Shown in pieces: positions 1 through 5,586 of a stretch of DNA of 12,501 nt. Every line of letters begins with the position of its first letter. The first letter of the stretch is position 1. The stretch is from Clostridia bacterium (lineage in GTDB: Bacteria > Bacillota > Clostridia > Oscillospirales > RGIG577), in the NCBI GenBank assembly GCA_017419325.1, contig JAFOLN010000166.1:1-12501 (forward strand), in the 5' to 3' direction. The position numbers and the translations under genes were made by a program. Under the pieces are notes generated by a model. The model was not told where the DNA came from. It ran no database searches and saw nothing but the letters and a program-made list of their open reading frames with translations.

Positions 1-2
1 CC

Positions 3-458
3 ACCACCGGAGATATTACGGTCGACGACAAGACGAAGCTCAGGGTCAACGAACACGACCTCGTCCCGGTGGAGGCCGTGGAACCCACCTACGCCGACTC
101 GGGCAATCTGGCTCACTACCGCTGCACAGACTGCGGCAAGCTGTTTGGCGATCCGTACGGTGAGGAGGAGATCACGAATAAAGACGTCTATCTCCCGCGG
201 CTGGGAGTCGACGTGACCGACGCCCACAAAAACGTGACCGAAAAGGTCCTGGAGGTCACCCTCGACCGGGAGCGATATGACGAGATCCGGCTGATCCTGG
301 CCCAGTATGACAAGAACGGGCGGCTCGTGAGCGTCTCCATCAAAACGGTGAAGGACACGCTCAGCCAGTACATCATGCCCATGCCCGCCGCCGCCCATTT
401 CCGGGTGATGGTTACGGATAAGGACAATCGCCCCATGGGCATCTCGTATTATGAATGA
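3..458 (+). CDS. Partial cell-surface/secreted protein, C-terminal part
   Basis: The reading frame is open from the left edge and ends at TGA 456-458, giving at least 151 residues, so the true start lies outside the window. The visible N-terminal part reads HDLVPVEAVEPTYADSGNLA and then YRCTDCGKLF. This matches the short repeat found near the ends of many large extracellular proteins of Clostridia (H-L-x-x-V-x-A pattern, P-T, G-N, Y-x-C-x-x-C-G-K-x-F). The last ~75 residues look like a compact beta-rich module with YDKNGRLVSV, a pattern common at the C-termini of such proteins. No LPxTG sorting signal or SLH domain is present in the visible part. The family assignment is by recall of the pattern; the function (adhesin, hydrolase or other) cannot be told. 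It converges on the rplL gene and has its own terminator about 60 bases downstream. Confidence 0.7.
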   Translation, partial: TTGDITVDDKTKLRVNEHDLVPVEAVEPTYADSGNLAHYRCTDCGKLFGDPYGEEEITNKDVYLPRLGVDVTDAHKNVTEKVLEVTLDRERYDEIRLILAQYDKNGRLVSVSIKTVKDTLSQYIMPMPAAAHFRVMVTDKDNRPMGISYYE

Positions 459-520
459 GCGAAATTGCGAAGCTTCTTTCGTGTAATGCGGCAGCCAATG
501 CAATATGACAGAGGTTCAGA

Positions 521-556
521 GCATCCACCGGGCAAAGACTCGGTGGATGCTTTTTT
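521..556 (+). terminator. Rho-independent terminator of the surface-protein gene
   Basis: A perfect 10-bp stem, GCATCCACCG (521-530) with CGGTGGATGC (541-550), has a 10-base loop and is followed directly by six T (551-556). It lies 62 bases after the stop codon of the surface-protein gene and reads in the same direction. Confidence 0.9.
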
Positions 557-638
557 GCTCCGGGGCGGGGCTTGAACTCTGTGCGCGCATTGCGGCACTA
601 AGCGGACGCGTTTTACGCCCGCGGCAGGGAAAACTCCC

Positions 639-675
639 GAAAAACAAAAAAGGGACTCTTTCGAGTCCCTTTTTA
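639..675 (-). terminator. Terminator of the rplJ-rplL operon (bidirectional)
   Basis: A perfect 8-bp stem, AGGGACTC (651-658) with GAGTCCCT (663-670), has a 4-base loop. On the minus strand it is followed by TTTTTTGTTTTT; on the plus strand by TTTTTA. It lies 24 bases beyond the rplL stop codon, so minus-strand transcription ends here rather than continuing into an rpoB gene. Confidence 0.9.
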
Positions 676-693
676 TATGTTTTAAGACTTAAA

Positions 694-1083
694 TTACTTA
701 AGCTCGATCTTTGCGCCAACTTCTTCGAACTTAGCCTTGATAGCCTCAGCGTCTTCCTTGGAGATGCCTTCCTTTATAGCCTTAGGAGCGTTGTCAACGA
801 GCTCCTTAGCTTCCTTCAGGCCAAGGCTGGTAACTTCTCTAACTACCTTGATAACCTTGATCTTCTCAGCGCCAACGTCTGCGAGGATAACGTCGAAATC
901 GGTCTTCTCAGCAGCCGGAGCGTCAGCAGCGGCAGCGCCTGCAGCGGGAGCAGCAGCAACAGCTACGGGAGCAGCTGCGGATACGCCGAATTCTTCCTCA
1001 AGAGCCTTAACGAGCTCGGAAAGCTCCAGTACGGTAAGAGCCTTTACATCTTCAATTAACTTTACAACTTTCTCGCTTGCCAT
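694..1083 (-). CDS. rplL: 50S ribosomal protein L7/L12 (bL12)
   Basis: 129 residues, close to the usual ~120-125. This is the stalk protein of the large ribosomal subunit; dimers bound to L10 recruit translation factors such as EF-Tu and EF-G. The N-terminal dimerisation segment (about 1-33, with LVKALEEEFGV) is followed by an alanine-rich flexible hinge (about 34-58). The conserved C-terminal domain (about 60-129) contains EKIKVIKVVREVTSLGLKEA and ends in AKIELK. ATG 1083 is preceded by GGAGGT at good spacing. It is the second gene after rplJ (61-base gap), under the same promoter and L10 leader, and a strong terminator follows. The hinge is somewhat long and nearly all Ala/Pro/Val. Identification is secure. 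Confidence 0.98.
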   Translation of the reverse strand: MASEKVVKLIEDVKALTVLELSELVKALEEEFGVSAAAPVAVAAAPAAGAAAADAPAAEKTDFDVILADVGAEKIKVIKVVREVTSLGLKEAKELVDNAPKAIKEGISKEDAEAIKAKFEEVGAKIELK

Positions 1084-1144
1084 TTTAAATTACCTCCAAT
1101 AATATTTCGATTATATTTTTTGTTTTTTAATGCGGCAGAAGGCT

Positions 1145-1684
1145 TTATGCAGCCTCTTCTCCTGCCTTCTTTTCTGCGATTGCGTTAAGCGCAACAACGA
1201 GACCTCTCAGGTTGCCGTTCAGTACGTTTACGAAGCCCGAGATAGGAGCGTTCAGGCCGCCGAGAGCCTTTGCGATGAGCTCTTCCTTGGACGGAAGCTG
1301 TGCAAGTGCGTCAACCTCAGCGGGAGTTATTACCTTGCCCTCAACGAAGCCCATCTTAATGGTGAACTTTTCGTTGTCCTTGGCAAATTTCGATAAGATC
1401 TTAGCGGGAGCGATCATATCGGTGGTGGAAACAGCCAGAGCCGTCGTACCGTTGAGTATCTCATCGAGACCGTCAAGACCTACCTCTTTTGCGGCAAGGC
1501 GCGTAAGAGTGTTCTTTACGACGCTGTAATCAACGCCGGCAGCGCGCAGGTCGCGTCTGAGCACGGTGTCCTCAGCAACGGTGATGCCTTTATAGTCAAC
1601 GAAAACGCCGGACGGAGCGGAAAGCTTCTTCGCAAGCTCCTCCACGATGACTTTCTTCTCGCTTAAAATTTTCTCACTGGGCAT
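1145..1684 (-). CDS. rplJ: 50S ribosomal protein L10 (uL10)
   Basis: 179 residues, normal for bacterial L10. It forms the base of the L7/L12 stalk on 23S rRNA and, in complex with L12, represses its own mRNA leader. The N-terminal part has the family pattern of a helical start (residues about 1-25), then the VFVDYKGITVAEDTVLRRDL region and VDYSVVKNTLTRLA. The C-terminal helix that carries L12 dimers is visible in the last ~30 residues (NGNLRGLVVALNAIAEKK). ATG 1684 is preceded by GGGAGGTG. It is the first gene of the rplJ-rplL transcription unit, and its leader is listed separately. Confidence 0.98.
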   Translation of the reverse strand: MPSEKILSEKKVIVEELAKKLSAPSGVFVDYKGITVAEDTVLRRDLRAAGVDYSVVKNTLTRLAAKEVGLDGLDEILNGTTALAVSTTDMIAPAKILSKFAKDNEKFTIKMGFVEGKVITPAEVDALAQLPSKEELIAKALGGLNAPISGFVNVLNGNLRGLVVALNAIAEKKAGEEAA

Positions 1685-1724
1685 TTTAAGATTTCACCTC
1701 CCAAGTTTTTAGGATCATGACAGC

Positions 1725-1760
1725 AAAAAAGGGTTCTTTTCCGACCGAAAAGAACCCTTT
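1725..1760 (-). terminator. Attenuator hairpin in the L10 leader
   Basis: A perfect 14-bp inverted repeat (1728-1741 with 1747-1760, 5-base loop) is followed on the minus strand by an unbroken run of T. It stands about 40 bases before the rplJ start and downstream of the rplJ promoter, so it must be conditionally read through; otherwise L10 and L12 would not be made from that promoter. Confidence 0.88.
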
Positions 1761-1846
1761 ACTTATATTATAAGAAAAGATGAAAGCTCTCCTCGGCAGG
1801 TAGGACGTGCCAATTACGCGAAATGCGCCTGCTGTCTTTGGATTAC
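1725..1846 (-). promoter_or_regulatory. L10 ribosomal protein leader with attenuator
   Basis: The untranslated leader between the rplJ promoter and the rplJ ribosome-binding site has the hallmarks of the bacterial L10 leader: CCAAAGACAGCAGGCGC, a stem loop, then CCTGCCGAGG on the minus strand (about 1842 to 1791). GCAGG pairs with CCTGC to close the structure. In this family the L10-L12 complex binds the RNA and controls expression. Downstream lies a transcription terminator (1725-1760). A candidate alternative hairpin at 1757-1779 (CTTT-T-CTTAT with ATAAG-T-AAAG) shares four bases with the terminator's 5' arm and could act as an antiterminator; that part is inference. Recognition is by motif and position. 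Confidence 0.88.
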
Positions 1847-1852
1847 CGTATT

Positions 1853-1881
1853 ATTTTATTATAAAGCCTTGGATATGTCAA
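1853..1881 (-). promoter_or_regulatory. Sigma-A type promoter of rplJ-rplL
   Basis: The minus strand reads TTGACA (1881-1876), a 17-base spacer, then TAAAAT (1858-1853). The -35 starts 8 bases after the rplA stop codon, and the predicted start site (about 1846) falls just before the conserved L10 leader. This makes rplJ-rplL a separately promoted unit. Confidence 0.85.
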
Positions 1882-1888
1882 GCCTTGT

Positions 1889-2578
1889 TTAGAATTTTGC
1901 GTTGTTTATTTTAACGCCGGGGCCCATGGTGGAAGCAACTACGCAGCTTCTTACATACTGACCCTTTGCAGCGGCCGGCTTAGCCTTGATAACCGCGCCC
2001 ATAAGAGCGTCGAAGTTCTCAGAAAGCTTTTCAACGCCGAAGGATACCTTGCCGATGGGGCAGTGGATGATGTTCGTCTTGTCGAGACGGTACTCTATCT
2101 TACCTGCCTTGGCCTCGCTTACAGCACGTGCGATGTCGGGCGTTACGGTACCTGCCTTCGGGTTAGGCATAAGACCTCTCGGGCCGAGCACACGGCCGAG
2201 ACGGCCCACAACGCCCATCATGTCGGGAGTTGCGATAACAACGTCGTAATCGAACCAGTTCTCGTTCTGTATTTTCGGGATAAGCTCCGCGCCGCCTACG
2301 AAATCGGCGCCGGCAGCCTTTGCCTCTTCAAATCTCTCTTCCTTTGCGAATACAAGCACGCGAACGGTCTTGCCGGTACCGTTGGGAAGTACAACGGCGC
2401 CTCTTACCTGCTGGTCTGCGTGACGCGAGTCAACGCCCAGCTTTATGTGCAGTTCAACGGTCTCGTCGAACTTTGCCTTCGCGGTCTTGATAACTAAATC
2501 GAGCGCCTCCTGGGGCTCATAGAGCGTGCTTCTGTCTATGAGCTTCTGGCTCTCTTTATAATTCTTTCCTCTCTTCAC
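1889..2578 (-). CDS. rplA: 50S ribosomal protein L1 (uL1)
   Basis: 229 residues, the family's usual length. It forms the L1 stalk that helps move deacylated tRNA out of the E site, and in many bacteria it represses translation of the rplK-rplA mRNA. Recognisable segments are MKRGKNYKES at the N-terminus, VELHIKLGVDSRHADQQVRG (about 41-60), the GRLGRVLGPRGLMPNPK signature (about 126-142) and TMGPGVKI near the C-terminus. The start is GTG 2578 with AAGGAGG 7-8 bases before it. It follows rplK by 64 bases, and the rplJ promoter begins right after its stop codon. Confidence 0.98.
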   Translation of the reverse strand: MKRGKNYKESQKLIDRSTLYEPQEALDLVIKTAKAKFDETVELHIKLGVDSRHADQQVRGAVVLPNGTGKTVRVLVFAKEERFEEAKAAGADFVGGAELIPKIQNENWFDYDVVIATPDMMGVVGRLGRVLGPRGLMPNPKAGTVTPDIARAVSEAKAGKIEYRLDKTNIIHCPIGKVSFGVEKLSENFDALMGAVIKAKPAAAKGQYVRSCVVASTMGPGVKINNAKF

Positions 2579-2642
2579 GAGTTTTCCTCCTTACAATAGT
2601 GTGGTATTTTCGGACTTGTCCTCCCACAGGCGCGCGGGGCGA

Positions 2643-3068
2643 TTATTCTTCAACAACAACGCCCATGCTGCGTGCCGTGCCGGCTATCATGCTCATTGCG
2701 GTCTCAACGCTGGACGCGTTAAGGTCGGGCATTTTAAGCTCGGCTATCTTTCTTATCTCGTCCTTCGAGATAGTAGCTACCTTCGTCTTGTTGGGGACGC
2801 CGGAACCGCTTTCTATGTTGCAGGCCTTCTTTATAAGAACTGCTGCGGGCGGAGTCTTGGTTATGAACGAGAAGGAGCGGTCGGCGTAGACCGTTATTAC
2901 TACCGGGATTATAAGACCGATATCCTTCTTTGTTCTTTCGTTGAACTCCTTAGTGAACGCCATGATGTTGACGCCATGCTGACCAAGCGCAGGTCCTACC
3001 GGGGGAGCGGGAGTTGCTTTGCCGGCGGGGATCTGAAGCTTAACGTAGCCTATTACTTTCTGAGCCAC
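2643..3068 (-). CDS. rplK: 50S ribosomal protein L11 (uL11)
   Basis: 141 residues, standard length. It binds the GTPase-associated centre of 23S rRNA together with the L10-L12 stalk and is needed for stringent-response activation by RelA. The N-terminal domain begins with the conserved KLQIPAGKATPAPPVGPALG and GQHGVNIMAFTKEFN. The C-terminal RNA-binding domain has KKACNIESGSG and DLNASSVETAMSMIAGTARS. The start is GTG 3068 (GTG-GCT-CAG) with GGAGGTG upstream. It sits between nusG (123-base gap containing several hairpins) and rplA. Confidence 0.98.
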   Translation of the reverse strand: MAQKVIGYVKLQIPAGKATPAPPVGPALGQHGVNIMAFTKEFNERTKKDIGLIIPVVITVYADRSFSFITKTPPAAVLIKKACNIESGSGVPNKTKVATISKDEIRKIAELKMPDLNASSVETAMSMIAGTARSMGVVVEE

Positions 3069-3104
3069 TTAGTACACCTCCATAATTCAATGTGGTCAAA
3101 AGTC

Positions 3105-3180
3105 GAGAGGCTTAAAAATTTTCCTCTCTCCCACTTTACCGCGCATGCGCGGTTATATGATGCGAAAGGCTTTTTCGCAA
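3105..3180 (-). promoter_or_regulatory. Structured nusG-rplK spacer (candidate mRNA leader)
   Basis: The 123-base gap holds three consecutive inverted repeats on the minus strand. They are TGCGAAA/TTTCGCA (about 3161-3179), the 16-base perfect palindrome ACCGCGCATGCGCGGT (3138-3153) and GAGAGG/CCTCTC (3123-3128 with 3105-3110, 12-base AU-rich loop). None is followed by a convincing T run, so they do not look like terminators, and no good promoter was seen. L1 is known in other bacteria to bind its own mRNA around the rplK start, so an autoregulatory site is possible here, but no specific L1 motif was identified. Confidence 0.45.
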
Positions 3181-3191
3181 AATATACTTTT

Positions 3192-3719
3192 TTACGCCTG
3201 CTCCACGCGCTCAACCTGGTCGAGCTCCAGCTCAACGGGGAGAGTGCGTCCGAGCATGGACACGCTTACTTTTACATAATTCTTATCTATGTTCAGTTCT
3301 TCAACGTAGCCGCTGAAGGAAGCAAGCGCACCGTCCAGTATCCTTACCGTGTCGCCCACGCCGTAATCAACGGATACGGCGCGCTTTTCAACGCCTAAAG
3401 CGAGTATTTCGCTTTCGCTTAAGGGAACGGGCTTGGAACCGGGGCCGACAAAGCCCGTAACGCCGCGCGTATTTCTAACGACGTACCAGCTTTCGTCGGT
3501 AATAATCATCTTAACAAGCACATATCCAGGGAACATCTTGCGCTCCACCTCTTTGCGGCTGTTTTCCTTAATCTCAACAACCTTCTCAAGGGGAACGCTG
3601 ACCGCCTGTATGAGATCGGTCATGCCGCGCGTTTCGGCCGCCTTCATAATGTCGGCGGACACCTTGTTTTCATAGCCCGAATAAGTGTGTACAACATACC
3701 ATTTTGCGCCTTCAGACAT
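3192..3719 (-). CDS. nusG: Transcription termination/antitermination factor NusG
   Basis: 175 residues, typical. NusG binds RNA polymerase and modulates pausing, termination and coupling to translation. The NGN domain starts AKWYVVHTYSGYENKV and includes FPGYVLVKM and RNTRGVTGFVG (to about residue 100). The C-terminal KOW domain (about 120-175) reads GDTVRILDGALASFSGYVEE and ends with PVELELDQVERVEQA. ATG 3719 fits the family start (MSEGAKWY). The strong Shine-Dalgarno AAGGAGGT (3765-3758) is 38 bases away, with a hairpin (3730-3755) in between. A CTG at 3755-3753, in frame and just after that site, would add 12 residues but has very short spacing and is unlikely. It lies between secE and rplK. 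Confidence 0.98.
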   Translation of the reverse strand: MSEGAKWYVVHTYSGYENKVSADIMKAAETRGMTDLIQAVSVPLEKVVEIKENSRKEVERKMFPGYVLVKMIITDESWYVVRNTRGVTGFVGPGSKPVPLSESEILALGVEKRAVSVDYGVGDTVRILDGALASFSGYVEELNIDKNYVKVSVSMLGRTLPVELELDQVERVEQA

Positions 3720-3765
3720 ATTTCGTAAACTGTCCCGGGGAAACCCTGCGGACAGAGACCTCCTT
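3720..3765 (-). promoter_or_regulatory. nusG translation-initiation region with hairpin between SD and start
   Basis: On the minus strand AAGGAGGT (3765-3758) is followed by CTGTCC (3755-3750), an inner GGG/CCC pair (3746-3744 with 3740-3738), GGACAG (3735-3730), 10 bases, and then ATG 3719. Folding removes 26 bases and leaves about 12 bases between the Shine-Dalgarno and ATG. No other Shine-Dalgarno lies closer. The pairing is seen; its role in initiation is inference. Confidence 0.55.
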
Positions 3766-3792
3766 CTTCGGTCAATTTAGTACGCGCTTATC

Positions 3793-4014
3793 TTATCTTC
3801 CGAATAAAGCAAACATTCCGAGGCCTAAAAGCGAGTCAACAGCCGCAATGAACGCGCCGATAACGACTATCATAACGATAACCACTATCGTATTGTTCGT
3901 GACCTGCGACCTGTTGGGCCATACTATCTTTTTGGTCTCGCTGCGCAGTTCCTTCAGATAGGGGATAAACCGCTTGAAAATATTTTTCTTTTTGGGAGCA
4001 GCAGCGTCTGCCAT
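3793..4014 (-). CDS. secE: Preprotein translocase subunit SecE
   Basis: 73 residues, the short single-span form usual in Gram-positive bacteria. SecE clamps SecY in the cytoplasmic-membrane Sec channel. The amphipathic region FIPYLKELRSETKKIVWPNR (about 16-35) contains the conserved K-K-x-V-W-P motif. It is followed by one hydrophobic membrane span (about 42-70). ATG 4014 has GGAGGT 8 bases upstream. It lies 20 bases after rpmG and 73 bases before nusG, the classical order. Confidence 0.97.
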   Translation of the reverse strand: MADAAAPKKKNIFKRFIPYLKELRSETKKIVWPNRSQVTNNTIVVIVMIVVIGAFIAAVDSLLGLGMFALFGR

Positions 4015-4034
4015 TTAAGTGACCTCCAAGTCTG

Positions 4035-4184
4035 TTATTTTGATTCCTTATGCAGAGTGTGTTTTCTGCAGAATCTGCAGTATTTGTTCATCTCAAGCCT
4101 GTCAGGGTCGTTCTTCTTGTTCTTCATCGTGTTGTAATTTCTCTGCTTGCATTCCGTGCAGGCCAGCGTGATCTTAACTCTCAT
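4035..4184 (-). CDS. rpmG: 50S ribosomal protein L33 (bL33), zinc-binding form
   Basis: The minus strand from ATG 4184 to TAA 4037-4035 encodes 49 residues beginning MRVKITLACTECKQRNYNT and ending KHTLHKESK. This is the normal length and sequence of L33, a small protein of the large subunit near the E site. Two CxxC pairs (Cys9/Cys12 and Cys36/Cys39) mark the zinc-ribbon form rather than the cysteine-free paralogue that replaces it under zinc shortage in some Bacillota. GGAGGTG lies 6 bases before the start. It is the first gene of the cluster, 20 bases ahead of secE, downstream of a good promoter. Confidence 0.96.
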   Translation of the reverse strand: MRVKITLACTECKQRNYNTMKNKKNDPDRLEMNKYCRFCRKHTLHKESK

Positions 4185-4247
4185 CTTGACACCTCCGTCG
4201 TTTTATATCTAAGCGTATATTGGTTACAGCCTGTTTTTTTGCACAAT

Positions 4248-4271
4248 AAAAAAAGCACCTTTTACAGGTAC
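4248..4271 (-). promoter_or_regulatory. Short leader hairpin with T run before rpmG
   Basis: On the minus strand GTACCT (4271-4266), GTAAA, AGGTGC (4260-4255) form a 6-bp stem with one G-U pair, followed by seven T (4254-4248). The hairpin starts at the predicted transcription start. It resembles a weak intrinsic terminator and could be an attenuator, but the stem is short and the role is inferred. Confidence 0.4.
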
Positions 4272-4276
4272 CTAAT

Positions 4277-4305
4277 ACTATATCATATAAAAATCACGAT
4301 TGCAA
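4277..4305 (-). promoter_or_regulatory. Sigma-A type promoter of rpmG-secE-nusG-rplK-rplA
   Basis: The minus strand reads TTGCAA (4305-4300), a 17-base spacer, then TATAGT (4282-4277). The predicted start site is near 4270, about 85 bases upstream of rpmG. It is the only good promoter found ahead of the five-gene cluster. Confidence 0.8.
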
Positions 4306-4404
4306 GTGTTTTTTTCGTTTTTGTGAGGTTTGTGTTTTTTCTATAAATAAGGGAAAAATCACGCACCGAACGCCCCGCCGTTTGTCATTTTGCCAAAAGA
4401 GAAC

Positions 4405-4430
4405 GTCCCGGCCAAGGTTTAGGCCGGGAC
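4405..4430 (-). terminator. Probable terminator after the LemA-family gene
   Basis: A perfect 9-bp GC-rich stem, GTCCCGGCC (4405-4413) with GGCCGGGAC (4422-4430), has an 8-base loop and begins 13 bases beyond the stop codon. The following minus-strand sequence, GTTCTCTTTT, is only moderately T-rich, so termination may be incomplete. Confidence 0.65.
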
Positions 4431-4443
4431 ATATATGCATGTC

Positions 4444-5319
4444 TTATTTCGATTTTTCGTCCTCGTATTTCTGACGGCGGGCGATATCCTTTTCCTTTCT
4501 CTGAGCCTCTCTTTCGGCAATGCGCGCCTGCTCCTCCTGCTCAAGGTCGGCCTCGCGCTGCTTCATGATCTCATAAACTTCCTTCTCGTGCTCCTTGTCT
4601 CTCTTCTTCTTGTCCTTTTCCGCCTGGTTTGCCGCCTTCCACTCGGCTCTCTTGGCCTTGCGCTCGGCGCGCTCGCGGGCGTTTATCTTGTTCTGTATCT
4701 CGTACTCCTGCTTTCTTAACTCCTTCTCCGGGATGGGGTCCTTGCCGGTGAGCATAAGGCGCGCCTCCTCGAAGGAGAGATATACGGGAGCGTTCTTGTA
4801 CTTCATCCACTTCGCAACGATCTTAGACGGGAACGCCTTTACAAGGTCGTTGTAGGAGCGGGTCATGACATTGTACGCGCGGCCCTCCTCGTTTATGGAG
4901 CCGTTCAGGTATCTGAACTTTGCCATGATATCCACATACCACATGTCTTCGTTCAGCTCGGGGTACTTCTTCTTTAATATAGTAAGAAGGCGCAGGAGGG
5001 AATATGTAAAGTTGCCCTCAAGACCGATATGGTCAAGCGCGTTCTTCGACCTGGAGGCCTGGGCGCGCGCCTTTACGACAGCGCTTACGGCGTTTTTCTC
5101 CTCAACGCCGTTCTCTCTTATACACGCCAGAAGGTCGGTAAGCAGCGCGTATCTTTTGTCAAGCTTGATGGCAAGCCTCGTCGCGTCGGTGCGCACCCGC
5201 GTTTTAAGCTGACCGAGCTTAACGTAGGACATAAAAAGGTACATGCCGACCACGAGTATCAGAACGCCTATGATATCGAGAAACAGCGCCAGATTGGGAT
5301 TTAAATGGAAATCAAGCAT
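4444..5319 (-). CDS. LemA family membrane protein with long charged C-terminal tail
   Basis: 291 residues. One N-terminal membrane span (about 10-32, LFLDIIGVLILVVGMYLF) is followed by a LemA-like helical domain (about 33-185). LemA features seen are LDKRYALLTDLLACIRENG, the VVKARAQASRSKNALD helix, KKYPELNEDMWYVDIMAKF and then YNVMTRSYNDLVKAFPSKIV. LemA proteins are usually about 185-200 residues with an exposed helical bundle; their biochemical role is not settled. Here about 95 further residues (about 195-291) are almost entirely Glu/Lys/Arg/Ala/Gln, a likely long coiled coil. ATG 5319 has GAGGT about 8 bases upstream. It appears monocistronic, with its own promoter and terminator, and diverges from the glycosyltransferase-CsaB gene. 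LemA membership is by pattern; the tail's role is unknown. Confidence 0.82.
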   Translation of the reverse strand: MLDFHLNPNLALFLDIIGVLILVVGMYLFMSYVKLGQLKTRVRTDATRLAIKLDKRYALLTDLLACIRENGVEEKNAVSAVVKARAQASRSKNALDHIGLEGNFTYSLLRLLTILKKKYPELNEDMWYVDIMAKFRYLNGSINEEGRAYNVMTRSYNDLVKAFPSKIVAKWMKYKNAPVYLSFEEARLMLTGKDPIPEKELRKQEYEIQNKINARERAERKAKRAEWKAANQAEKDKKKRDKEHEKEVYEIMKQREADLEQEEQARIAEREAQRKEKDIARRQKYEDEKSK

Positions 5320-5349
5320 AATACTTACCTCGATGATTGTTTTTATTCT

Positions 5350-5377
5350 ATTATAACATTCTTTTTTATTTTTACAA
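5350..5377 (-). promoter_or_regulatory. Sigma-A type promoter of the LemA-family gene
   Basis: The minus strand reads TTGTAA (5377-5372), a 16-base spacer, then a consensus TATAAT (5355-5350). The predicted start is about 25 bases upstream of the ATG. Confidence 0.75.
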
Positions 5378-5518
5378 GCACTATAAACCTTTTATATGCG
5401 TTTCTTTAATAAAAATGAACAAATACTTTTGATAATGCACATGACCGAGGTTTAAAAAGCCATAAAATACAAAAAAGTCTCATCCGGAGGCGGGACGAAA
5501 AACATTCAAAACTACTTG

Positions 5519-5547
5519 TTGAAAAGCGCCCGCCTATGATATATACT
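5519..5547 (+). promoter_or_regulatory. Sigma-A type promoter of the glycosyltransferase-CsaB gene
   Basis: The plus strand reads TTGAAA (5519-5524), a 17-base spacer, then TATACT (5542-5547). The predicted start is near 5554. An in-frame ATG at 5536 lies inside this promoter, which argues against it being the translation start. The rest of the 5378-5518 spacer is AT-rich with no other element I could support. Confidence 0.65.
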
Positions 5548-5586
5548 TTTATAAATAAAAGACTTTATCTTATTGAGGTGCTTTCA

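Noticed and set aside
505..1059. 184-codon open frame on the plus strand opposite rplL
   Set aside because: It starts inside the terminator region and is antisense to rplL; its composition reflects the biased rplL codons, and it has no ribosome-binding site.
3068..3105. TTGACC in front of rplK as an internal promoter
   Set aside because: A properly spaced -10 would fall in the ribosome-binding site and reads TGTACT, a poor match.
3138..3153. 16-base palindrome as an insertion or att site
   Set aside because: No matching copy elsewhere in the window, and no integrase or transposase; better treated as an RNA or operator structure.
2601..3398. 265-codon open frame on the plus strand
   Set aside because: It runs antisense across rplK, the nusG-rplK spacer and part of nusG; shadow of real genes with no recognisable domain.
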